Assembly: GCA_003224835.1 (NCBI GenBank)
Contig: QHZX01000302.1
Span: forward strand, 1-9,439
Length of the DNA: 9,439 bases
Direction: 5' to 3'
Origin: Acidobacteriota bacterium
Lineage (GTDB): Bacteria; Acidobacteriota; Terriglobia; Terriglobales; Acidobacteriaceae
The stretch's first letter is position 1. Every line of letters begins with the position of its first letter. The notes below the pieces were generated by a model. It made no database searches. It was not told where the DNA came from and saw only the letters and a list, made by a program, of their open reading frames with translations. Below are positions 1 to 5,152 of the stretch, in pieces. A program made the position numbers and the translations under genes.

Positions 1-58
1 CGAGTACCGCAATCTCGAAGATTTTGATCGCGTCCTCGACTTGCTGCGAGCGAGTTAG
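1..58 (+). CDS. 3' end of an unidentified protein-coding gene (partial)
   Basis: Frame 2 is open from the window edge and reads EYRNLEDFDRVLDLLRAS before a TAG at 56-58. The residue mix (acidic and Leu-rich amphipathic end) is protein-like. The ending resembles the C-terminal helix of class V PLP-dependent aminotransferases and cysteine desulfurases, which often close with a Y-N-x-x-x-x-x-D-x-x-x-x-x-L pattern. Eighteen residues are too few to assign a family, so no function is claimed. The only stop in this frame is the one ending the tract, and codon use matches the genes downstream. It could also be a chance open frame. Confidence 0.45.
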   Translation, partial: EYRNLEDFDRVLDLLRAS

Positions 59-165
59 AGACTCACGCGAGGCACGAATCACAAAAGTAACAAGTGGGAA
101 GAACTAGTCGAACGAGCGGGATATTTGCTGATCGGTTTATCTGAAACTGTGAATTATTATCAGCC

Positions 166-189
166 ATGTGGGACGGACACTCTTGTCCG
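166..189 (+). repeat. Dispersed short repeat, copy A (MWDGHSCP-like)
   Basis: The 24 bases read as codons for MWDGHSCP. They contain a small hairpin: CGGACA (174-179), loop CTCT, TGTCCG (184-189). A divergent copy lies on the minus strand at 4976-4999, reading MWVGHSCR, with 17 of 24 bases identical. From memory, short spurious proteins with G-H-S-C-P strings are common in acidobacterial annotations, which points to a dispersed non-coding repeat rather than a gene. That last point is recall and was not checked here. Confidence 0.4.
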
Positions 190-203
190 GTTTGCACCAA
201 AAG

Positions 204-233
204 CTGGCAGTTTTTGATCGTATCAGGTACAAT
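204..233 (+). promoter_or_regulatory. Candidate sigma-70-type promoter for the cold-shock gene
   Basis: A -35-like CTGGCA (204-209) is followed after 18 nt by a -10-like TACAAT (228-233); each hexamer differs from consensus at one or two positions. Transcription would start near 240 and give a 5' leader of about 110 nt. Long leaders are usual for cspA-type mRNAs. An overlapping TATAAA at 233-238 is an alternative -10. This is a motif-based guess. Confidence 0.35.
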
Positions 234-349
234 ATAAATGCGTTTGATTTAGCGGCACCCTGCAACAAGCATCCGCACTTGCGTGACCTGCCTGCAGAAG
301 TAAAGCGAAAACTCAGCGCCATATCAACAAAAAGGAACAAAGCAACACC

Positions 350-550
350 ATGGAAACAGGAACAGTAAAGTGGTTTAACGACGCTAAAGGTTATGGTTTT
401 ATCAGCCGCCAGAACGGCGAGGATGTATTCGTACACTTCTCGGCCATTCAATCGGGTGGATTCCGCAGCCTGCAAGAAGGGCAGCAAGTTCAGTTCGACG
501 TAGTGAAGGGCCCGAAAGGGTGGCAGGCCGAGAACGTCAAAGGGGTCTAA
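350..550 (+). CDS. Cold-shock domain protein (CspA family)
   Basis: The 66-residue protein is one complete cold-shock domain, the usual length for bacterial CspA-type proteins. These five-stranded OB-fold proteins bind single-stranded RNA and DNA in the cytoplasm and act as RNA chaperones. Both nucleic-acid-binding motifs are intact: RNP1 KGYGFI at residues 13-18 and RNP2 VFVHF at 26-30. The N-terminus (METGTVKWFN) is typical of the family, which supports the ATG at 350. An AAGGA at 332-336 lies 13 nt upstream, longer than ideal spacing. The gene stands alone, with its own candidate promoter and a strong terminator at 571-600. Whether it is cold-induced or constitutive cannot be told from sequence; many family members are not cold-induced. 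The family call is very secure, but the paralogue (cspA, B, C and so on) cannot be named. Confidence 0.97.
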   Translation: METGTVKWFNDAKGYGFISRQNGEDVFVHFSAIQSGGFRSLQEGQQVQFDVVKGPKGWQAENVKGV

Positions 551-570
551 CAACCACTTACAATTCGTTC

Positions 571-600
571 AAAAGGCGACCCGCAAGGGTCGCCTTTTTA
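571..600 (+). terminator. Rho-independent terminator of the cold-shock gene
   Basis: A perfect 12-bp stem pairs AAAAGGCGACCC (571-582) with GGGTCGCCTTTT (587-598), closed by the GNRA-type tetraloop GCAA (583-586). It begins 20 nt after the csp stop codon. The T-run of the stem continues briefly as TTA. The A-rich and T-rich arms allow it to work in both directions, so it may also stop transcription arriving from the minus-strand genes. Confidence 0.9.
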
Positions 601-656
601 TTGCAGGGACAAAACTGGTCGGCTTTTCGGTCCGCGGCGGTCAAAGGCTTTTTACC

Positions 657-680
657 CGGAGGCACGGAGACACGGAGAAT
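657..680. repeat. Three tandem 8-nt units of CGGAGRCA type
   Basis: The bases read as three consecutive octamers: CGGAGGCA, CGGAGACA and a decayed CGGAGAAT. Tandem 'cacggagacacggag' strings occur between genes in many environmental bacterial genomes as far as I recall. The tract lies between two terminator-like hairpins in a region with no gene. Confidence 0.5.
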
Positions 681-683
681 GCC

Positions 684-716
684 AAAAGCGCCGAGACCAA
701 TTCGCTCGCCGCTTTT
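684..716 (-). terminator. Candidate terminator downstream of the VKOR gene
   Basis: A 12-bp stem with one mismatch pairs 684-695 (AAAAGCGCCGAG) with 705-716 (CTCGCCGCTTTT) around a 9-nt loop. On the minus strand it lies 42 nt beyond the VKOR stop codon and ends in a short T4 run. It is suitably placed to close the five-gene minus-strand cluster. The short U-tract makes it weaker than the csp terminator. Confidence 0.5.
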
Positions 717-757
717 AGTGCCGCCATTTGGTCCTGCCGACGACCGACGGCCGATGG

Positions 758-1183
758 CTAGACCGCGCGGTTGCGAAGGCTCTGAACTAATACCGTTCCC
801 ACCAGCAGAATGGTCATCAGCGAAATCATACCCAGCGAGATGGCGCAGTAGAGGCACCAGACGCCGAGAACATCCTTCTCGATGTGGGCCAAGTAAAGCG
901 AGAAGGCCAGCGCAGGAACGGCGAGAGCCAGCATGATTTTGTACCAGCGCTTCAGGGCAAGGATGCCAAGCAGAAGATATCCTGCGATGCCGATGTCGGC
1001 GACGGGAATGCCGCCTGGCTTAGAAAAGGGAAACATGGCATAAGGGCTGTGGTTCACGATGCCACAATCCCAGCGCTCGTTGATATCGCAGGGTGCGTCA
1101 CCGTAAGTACGATAGTGCTCGCGTAGAGCCAAAGAAGATGCCGCGATCCCGAGGAGCGCGAGAATTATAAGGACGTATCGCAT
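758..1183 (-). CDS. VKOR-family integral membrane thiol oxidoreductase
   Basis: This 141-residue protein has the bacterial vitamin K epoxide reductase fold (PF07884). Such enzymes reoxidise a DsbA-like partner in the envelope and pass electrons to quinone, doing the work of DsbB. Visible features: a first membrane helix at about residues 3-20; a periplasmic loop with the shuttle cysteines C32 and C40; the conserved N-H-S near 44-46; G-I-P-V-A-D-I-G-I-A-G-Y at 58-69 leading into helix 2; and the catalytic W-C-L-Y-C with C110 and C113 before the last helix. All four redox cysteines are present. There is no fused thioredoxin domain and no DsbA gene in the window. No clear SD precedes the ATG, but the start fits the first helix. 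It is the last of five minus-strand genes, 108 nt after the CusF-like gene. Confidence 0.92.
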   Translation of the reverse strand: MRYVLIILALLGIAASSLALREHYRTYGDAPCDINERWDCGIVNHSPYAMFPFSKPGGIPVADIGIAGYLLLGILALKRWYKIMLALAVPALAFSLYLAHIEKDVLGVWCLYCAISLGMISLMTILLVGTVLVQSLRNRAV

Positions 1184-1247
1184 TGCGTTGTTTCAGAATA
1201 ACTGCAACTCAGTTTTAAATCATCGGATATGTTCAGCAAAGGTTAAT

Positions 1248-1284
1248 CTCCACCCTTCCGCAAAGAACGCGGGAAGGGTGGGAG
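1248..1284 (-). terminator. Hairpin after the CusF-like gene (terminator or dispersed hairpin repeat)
   Basis: Ten bases CCACCCTTCC (1250-1259) pair perfectly with GGAAGGGTGG (1272-1281). The stem can extend by two G-C pairs inward past a bulged G, and by CT/AG outward past another extra G. It starts 8 nt after the CusF-like stop codon on the minus strand. The U-tract is poor (ATTAACCTTT), so it may attenuate rather than stop transcription into the VKOR gene. Its CACCC...CGCAAA...CGCG...TGGG layout recurs at 7994-8036, which suggests a dispersed hairpin element. Confidence 0.45.
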
Positions 1285-1291
1285 ACCCGGC

Positions 1292-1648
1292 TTATTTCTT
1301 TTGGCCAGCGGGCGAGTGGCCCGTGACAGCGATGTTCTCGAGCCAGGCATTTTCATCTTGGACGATGAGGTCGGCGGCGATGGCGTCGCCGGGATTTAAT
1401 TTACCAAGTTCGCTCTCCGGCTTAATTTTGTAAGGCATGGTCATCGCATCCATAAAGCCGGGAATGGTTTCGCTGTCCACGTTAAGCATTTTGCCTCGTG
1501 CGTCGATGGAGACGACTTTGCCTTTGAGGTGGTAGTGCTTGGTGGAAGGCTGTGATGCGTTTTCGGCCGGCTTCTTATTGCATGCGACCGTCGTTAAGCC
1601 AGGCAGCACGAAGAATAAAAGAAGTAAGGTGCGTGTTTTAGTTTTCAT
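1292..1648 (-). CDS. CusF-like copper-binding lipoprotein
   Basis: The 118-residue protein has a basic start and a hydrophobic stretch (residues 8-19). It then has a lipobox-like T-V-A-C with C23 as the likely lipidated residue; the -3 Thr is unusual. From about residue 38 comes a small OB-fold domain of the CusF type (PF11604). It carries the hallmark H-x-x-x-G-x-V-x-x-I-D (from H40) and I-P-G-F-M-D-A-M-T-M-P-Y at 62-73. M66, M69 and M71 are candidate Cu(I) ligands. CusF-type proteins carry Cu/Ag in the envelope, or sit beside SCO proteins that load cytochrome oxidase. I chose the ATG at 1648 because it gives the signal peptide directly. The longer frame from 1753 adds 35 Arg-rich residues encoded by a GC-rich repeat. 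It lies 108 nt after the TonB-dependent receptor. No SD is evident. Confidence 0.85.
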   Translation of the reverse strand: MKTKTRTLLLLFFVLPGLTTVACNKKPAENASQPSTKHYHLKGKVVSIDARGKMLNVDSETIPGFMDAMTMPYKIKPESELGKLNPGDAIAADLIVQDENAWLENIAVTGHSPAGQKK

Positions 1649-1682
1649 TGTTGACCCAATTTTGTTCGCATCTGTCGCTGTT

Positions 1683-1700
1683 GTTCCGCTCCTGCGGGAC
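1683..1700. repeat. Small hairpin in the receptor-lipoprotein gap
   Basis: GTTCCGC (1683-1689) pairs with GCGGGAC (1694-1700), with one G-T wobble, around the loop TCCT. It lies between the receptor stop and the CusF-like start on the minus strand. There is no T-run, so a processing site or part of a dispersed repeat is more likely than a terminator. Confidence 0.35.
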
Positions 1701-1729
1701 CCGGCTCTATCGCTCAACCAACCCACCCG

Positions 1730-1747
1730 CGGGCGAGGGCGCCCGCG
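1730..1747 (+). repeat. GC-rich 18-bp direct repeat, copy 1
   Basis: The sequence CGGGCGAGGGCGCCCGCG recurs exactly at 4062-4079. Copy 1 begins 10 nt before the receptor's stop codon at 1757-1759, on the downstream side of the gene. It contains the palindrome GGGCGCCC. Read on the minus strand it gives the G-R-P-R-P-R string of a spurious N-terminal extension of the CusF-like frame. Confidence 0.75.
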
Positions 1748-1756
1748 CCACACGGT

Positions 1757-4033
1757 TCAGTAATGGAACCTATACCGTAGTTCAACATAAAGCTCTCGTG
1801 AATTATTCCAGTGAAACCCGCCGAAGGTCACGCTGTTGTCCAGCTCAACGCGGCGGTTGCCGACGTTCATGGCATTGAGCGATGCGGAGAACCGCTCACC
1901 GAAATCTTTTGCGAGTGAAAGATCAAAAGTCGTGTGGCCTGGGAGGTACGCGCCAGGATAAGGCTGCCCGGGGAAAGCGTTCACAAAGCCGGAGCCGTAA
2001 TAAACGTTCGTTGACGCGACGCTGCGCCAGGGCAAAATGACACTGCCACCCACATTTAACGTGTTGCGCTGATCGTGATCGAGTGGGCCGAAGTCGAGCA
2101 CAGAAAAATCTGTTAATCCGCCGGTAATGGGACCGCCAGCGTTGGCGACCTGATTGGAATAAGCCAGGTGAATCTGCGCGCGCTTTGCAATTCGCGGAGA
2201 ACGCAGAGTGGCTTCCCAGCCAGTAATGGCGGCGCGTCCGATGGTGATCGGAAAGAAAAGATTCGACTCACCAATGTTGTTGTGATCGAAGAAATTTGTG
2301 ACGGTGGTGCGGAAGGTATCAGCGTCGAAGGTCCACCCGCGGTAAGGGATGGTAACGCCAAACTGGTGCTCTTCGTCGCGCTCGCCGTGCAGGGGAATGA
2401 AAGTCGTATTGTTGGCCCCGGCAAATTGAAGCAGCGGGCCAGAGGCGGTGATCAGAGGAGGGGCTTGATAATAATGACCGTAGAAAGCGCGGAGTTTCCA
2501 CTTAAGATGTGGAACTGTGAGCGCCGCTCCGGAGCGCGGGCTGATCGCAGTTTCCGTCTGACCACCCGAAAAACGAGTTGGACGAATTCCCGCAGTCAGG
2601 GTCAACCATGGCGCAACCTGCAATTTGTCATCGAGGAACGCTGACACCAAACTTCCTGACTGGCGTTCCAGATCGAAGAATGGCGGACGGCCAGTGCCGT
2701 CGTTGAACTTCAGGACGAAAGTCTCGTTATCTTTTTGATAGAAGCTGTACAGACCGGCTTGCAAGTTATTTCTCGCTACATTCGCGCTAAAACTCACCTG
2801 CCCGCCGACGTAATTTGAACCTCGATGCTGCTTGGTCGCGGTGGGAAAGTCTTCGGGCGAGCTGCCGTAGTTGGCGCGGTTGTAATGATAAAACGGCGAA
2901 ACCGTCAACATTAATTGGGAATTGAAAGTATGCACCCAGGAAAAATTTGCCAGCGCGTCGGATTCGCGGTCGCTATCGCGCAAACCGATGCTCGGGTACT
3001 GAGGCTGGAAGTCATTGGCGAGTAGCGGTGCGTTCTCAATGTCATTCGGATCGGGATCATAGGGAATCTGGTAATAGTCCCGGCGAAGCGAAGTCACTAA
3101 CCGCAATTGGTTTGAAGAATTGATATTGAAGATCAGCGATCCGAAGCCGCTGTAGCCGTTTTCCGCGTCGTGAACCACCTCCGGCACCGGAGTTTCAATT
3201 CCCAGATTACTGCGGTTCGCATTCACGCTGGCGTAATAGGCGAAACGTTCGGTGTGGCTGCCGATATTGAATTCGTCATTCGTCTGATAGAAGTTTCCGA
3301 AACTAGCGACCAGTTCGGCCTGATTGTTACGCTCGAATCCCGTGCGGGGAACGATGTTGAACACGCCGTAGGTGCGATCCCCGAGCTCAGCGCCGTAACT
3401 GCCGCGATCGACTTCCATGTAGTCGATGTCTTTGGGATCGAACTGCGGACCGAGGTTGGAAGCGATATTGGTATTGGGAATAGGTACGCCATCAATGAGC
3501 CAGCTGGTCTGATGTCCGCCGCGGATGTGGACCTGGTCATGAGTTATGTAAGCGCCGGGTACGTAATCGGTAATCATGGCGAGGCTGTTGGTGCGATCGG
3601 CTCCAGGCGTGCGCTCGATTTGCTCCCGGTCGACAAGAGTTGTGGGAGTTGGAGAGTCAATGGGAGCGACTTCTGGCGCCCCAGACACATTAACGGTTTC
3701 GTTTTTGGCTGCGACGTTCAGCGCAAGGTGCAGTACAGGTTCAGTGCCTGAGCGCACGGTTACCATTTGCGAAATCTGATCAAAGCCGGGCGCCGCCACA
3801 ACCACTGTGTATTCGCCGATGGGCACGGCATTGAATTCGAATTCACCATTGTCGTTAGTGTTCGTAGCCTTTGCCCAATCGGAAGAGTTTGAGCGCAACA
3901 TAACCATTGCACCCGGCACGGGGCGGTGCTGCGGGTCGTGAATGATGCCGCGCACGGAACCGAAAATGGTGGCGGAGCAAAATCCGACTGCGAGTGAACA
4001 TAAAAATACTGCCAGCGCTGTCTTGCCGAGCAT
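1757..4033 (-). CDS. TonB-dependent outer-membrane receptor with N-terminal carboxypeptidase-regulatory-like domain
   Basis: This 758-residue outer-membrane transporter would use TonB energy to import a ligand. A signal peptide occupies about residues 1-21. Residues 22-106 form an Ig-like CarboxypepD_reg domain (G-x-V-x-G-x-I-x-D at 25-33, N-G-E-F-E-F near 62-67). ETVNVSG at 112-118 could be the TonB box. The plug spans about 125-233, with the usual V-H-I-R-G-G (168-173), L-I-D-G-V-P-I (179-185) and I-x-x-M-E-V-D-R-G (203-211). The rest is beta-barrel, ending in the aromatic strand Y-R-F-H-Y. The length is that of a normal transporter, not the much longer Oar-like acidobacterial proteins. AAGGAG (4039-4044 on the minus strand) lies 5 nt before the ATG. 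Substrate is unknown; the neighbouring CusF-like and Cys/His-rich genes make copper or another metal complex a reasonable inference. Confidence 0.93.
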   Translation of the reverse strand: MLGKTALAVFLCSLAVGFCSATIFGSVRGIIHDPQHRPVPGAMVMLRSNSSDWAKATNTNDNGEFEFNAVPIGEYTVVVAAPGFDQISQMVTVRSGTEPVLHLALNVAAKNETVNVSGAPEVAPIDSPTPTTLVDREQIERTPGADRTNSLAMITDYVPGAYITHDQVHIRGGHQTSWLIDGVPIPNTNIASNLGPQFDPKDIDYMEVDRGSYGAELGDRTYGVFNIVPRTGFERNNQAELVASFGNFYQTNDEFNIGSHTERFAYYASVNANRSNLGIETPVPEVVHDAENGYSGFGSLIFNINSSNQLRLVTSLRRDYYQIPYDPDPNDIENAPLLANDFQPQYPSIGLRDSDRESDALANFSWVHTFNSQLMLTVSPFYHYNRANYGSSPEDFPTATKQHRGSNYVGGQVSFSANVARNNLQAGLYSFYQKDNETFVLKFNDGTGRPPFFDLERQSGSLVSAFLDDKLQVAPWLTLTAGIRPTRFSGGQTETAISPRSGAALTVPHLKWKLRAFYGHYYQAPPLITASGPLLQFAGANNTTFIPLHGERDEEHQFGVTIPYRGWTFDADTFRTTVTNFFDHNNIGESNLFFPITIGRAAITGWEATLRSPRIAKRAQIHLAYSNQVANAGGPITGGLTDFSVLDFGPLDHDQRNTLNVGGSVILPWRSVASTNVYYGSGFVNAFPGQPYPGAYLPGHTTFDLSLAKDFGERFSASLNAMNVGNRRVELDNSVTFGGFHWNNSRELYVELRYRFHY

Positions 4034-4061
4034 CTTCTCTCCTTGTGGACGCGGTCGAGCA

Positions 4062-4079
4062 CGGGCGAGGGCGCCCGCG
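4062..4079 (+). repeat. GC-rich 18-bp direct repeat, copy 2
   Basis: This is an exact second copy of the repeat at 1730-1747, in the same orientation. It lies in the 72-nt gap between the receptor start and the Cys/His-rich gene. The two copies therefore bracket the receptor gene almost exactly. Flanking bases differ between the copies, so the identity is limited to the 18 bp. Confidence 0.75.
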
Positions 4080-4105
4080 ATTCTCTTCTTTAGAGGACTT
4101 CAGAG

Positions 4106-4447
4106 TTATAGGAGAGAAATGGGTGGGGCCCGCGTTGCGAGGTCGCTTGCCGCCTCAACGTGACAAAAAGAAGAATAGCGCGGGCTCAGAAGACAATTTG
4201 CTGGAGGCGAACTGATTCCGAGTTTTGCAGGCTCTAAGCCAACGACAGATGCTGGGGGAAGCGCCGTCGAATAAGGACATCTGTTTGTCTGCGAATGAAA
4301 TCCGCCTTGGTGGGAATCTGTCTGACAATGATGCGTCCCGGTGCGCCGGCAGCAGGCATGCGCGGACTCCTGCGCTGCGAGCGCGAAGGGAACAATTAAC
4401 GTGGCATAAACTGCGGCGAGAGCGAGATGGGCTGCGAACCGGCGCAT
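4106..4447 (-). CDS. Cys/His-rich exported protein of unknown function
   Basis: I do not recognise a named family. From the ATG at 4447 the product has 113 residues. Residues 1-25 look like a Sec signal peptide (M-R-R, then a hydrophobic core ending F-A-L-A-A). The mature part has six cysteines (C32, C33, C41, C57, C85, C95) and at least six histidines (30, 39, 40, 46, 51, 96). They begin with H-A-C-C-R-R and H-H-C, a pattern that suggests metal binding or disulfides. A TTG at 4456 would add three residues and is the alternative start; neither start has a clear SD. The gene lies between DoxX and the TonB-dependent receptor, 72 nt from the latter, on the same strand. Its C-terminal end overlaps repeat-like GC-rich sequence, so the true end may have drifted. 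A role in metal capture with the receptor is inference only. Confidence 0.65.
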   Translation of the reverse strand: MRRFAAHLALAAVYATLIVPFALAAQESAHACCRRTGTHHCQTDSHQGGFHSQTNRCPYSTALPPASVVGLEPAKLGISSPPANCLLSPRYSSFCHVEAASDLATRAPPISLL

Positions 4448-4515
4448 GGAATTCAAAATGTTAGCAGCTTTGCGGAAAGCAATTGTAATGTCGCGCCAGA
4501 CGAGAGTGAGCGTTC

Positions 4516-4902
4516 CTACTGCATTAAGACGTATCGGCCGCCGTTAGTGAACAACACGACCAGGCACATGATCGCGAACGTCAGATCGTAGTGCCAGCCT
4601 GAAGCTTTGTCGCCCCACAAGCCTGTGTGCCAGACAGTGATTTTCTTGTAAATCGCTCCCAGCATGATCAGAATCAGCCCAAGTGCGGCAAGCTGCTGGA
4701 GCACGCCAAATATAATTCCGAGGCTTCCAGCGAGTTCGGCTGATCCGAGAAAGATGGAGAAGCCTTTGCTCATGCCGATGCTTTGGCTGCGGCCGGCGGG
4801 ATCTTTCACATGACTCCAACCACTGGTGAAGAAGACAATGCCGGCTATCAGTCGGAGCAGTAGCAGGCCGAGGTCGGTGAATCGGAAGAGTTGAGGGAAC
4901 AT
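4516..4902 (-). CDS. DoxX-family membrane protein
   Basis: The 128-residue protein matches the DoxX family (PF07681). It has four hydrophobic segments at about residues 9-27, 48-67, 70-86 and 106-118. The family pattern L-L-R-L-I-A-G-I-V-F-F-T-S-G is in helix 1, and the conserved E56 with following Gly residues is in helix 2. M80-L-G-A-I-Y-K-K is in helix 3. DoxX proteins take part in quinone or thiosulfate redox and oxidative-stress complexes in various bacteria; for most members the role is not established. GAGAGG on the minus strand (4908-4913) lies 5 nt before the ATG and supports the start. It is the first of the five minus-strand genes, diverges from the EF-G-like gene, and is 68 nt from the Cys/His-rich gene. 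Its membrane redox character fits the VKOR gene at the other end. Confidence 0.88.
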   Translation of the reverse strand: MFPQLFRFTDLGLLLLRLIAGIVFFTSGWSHVKDPAGRSQSIGMSKGFSIFLGSAELAGSLGIIFGVLQQLAALGLILIMLGAIYKKITVWHTGLWGDKASGWHYDLTFAIMCLVVLFTNGGRYVLMQ

Positions 4903-4926
4903 GAGGGCCTCTCGTACGACAAGCAG

Positions 4927-4932
4927 ATAATA
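4927..4932 (-). promoter_or_regulatory. Weak candidate -10 element for the minus-strand cluster
   Basis: On the minus strand these bases read TATTAT, 24 nt upstream of the DoxX start codon. No convincing -35 hexamer is seen at 16-18 nt spacing. It is listed because the five-gene cluster needs a promoter in this 250-nt divergent gap. Confidence 0.22.
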
Positions 4933-4975
4933 GATGCTTGCAGCGCAGAGTGAGTTCGATTATCCACTCGGCAGC

Positions 4976-4999
4976 TCGACAGGAATGCCCCACCCACAT
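4976..4999 (-). repeat. Dispersed short repeat, copy B (MWVGHSCR-like)
   Basis: On the minus strand the 24 bases read as codons for MWVGHSCR, matching copy A at 166-189 at 17 of 24 positions. It lies in the divergent gap between DoxX and the EF-G-like gene, inside an open frame with no other sign of being a gene. It supports a degenerate repeat family. Confidence 0.4.
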
Positions 5000-5095
5000 C
5001 ACAAGAGCAGGCACGTAGTCGAGCTCAGCCCGACTCGGACGGGCGACGGCAGCTCGTCCCCATACGGCTTGTGCTGATCCGAGCGTCATCCAGAG

Positions 5096-5125
5096 TTGAG
5101 CCTGTAATTTCGCCTGTGGTAGATT
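5096..5125 (+). promoter_or_regulatory. Candidate sigma-70-type promoter of the EF-G-like gene
   Basis: TTGAGC (5096-5101) and TAGATT (5120-5125) are separated by 18 nt, each matching consensus at four of six positions. The predicted start near 5132 leaves about 20 nt of leader containing the SD. It is the best -35/-10 pair in the gap upstream of the gene. Confidence 0.45.
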
Positions 5126-5139
5126 CTCGGCTTCGCTCG

Positions 5140-5145
5140 AAGGAG
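5140..5145 (+). promoter_or_regulatory. Shine-Dalgarno site fixing a GTG start
   Basis: AAGGAG lies 7 nt before GTG 5153-5155. This decides the start of the EF-G-like gene. The encoded N-terminus places the P-loop at residues 16-24, as expected for the family. Confidence 0.85.
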
Positions 5146-5152
5146 CACAACC

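Larger units (their letters stand above)
59..349. other. Intergenic region and csp leader (no gene seen)
   Basis: Between the upstream stop and the cold-shock gene I see no convincing coding sequence. The open frames here on either strand have no SD and no recognisable family. The stretch holds a small dispersed-repeat-like hairpin at 166-189, a candidate promoter at 204-233, and then an A-rich leader of about 110 nt before the csp start codon. Confidence 0.5.

Noticed and set aside
137..553. Minus-strand open frame across the cold-shock gene
   Set aside because: It overlaps a secure csp gene and its leader and shows no family resemblance or SD.
520..936. Plus-strand open frame running into the VKOR gene
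   Set aside because: It crosses the csp terminator and covers the antisense of the VKOR coding region; its composition is Arg/Pro-rich and not protein-like.
1649..1753. N-terminal extension of the CusF-like protein to a start at 1753
   Set aside because: The extra 35 residues are Arg/Gly-rich and encoded by a GC-rich dispersed repeat. The internal ATG at 1648 gives a proper lipoprotein signal peptide.
3170..3751. 193-residue plus-strand open frame inside the receptor gene
   Set aside because: It is fully antisense to a well-supported TonB-dependent receptor, with no SD and no homology I recognise.
4544..5089. Minus-strand open frame overlapping DoxX and the divergent gap
   Set aside because: Its downstream half is an out-of-frame shadow of DoxX and its upstream half includes a repeat-like element; no domain is recognised.
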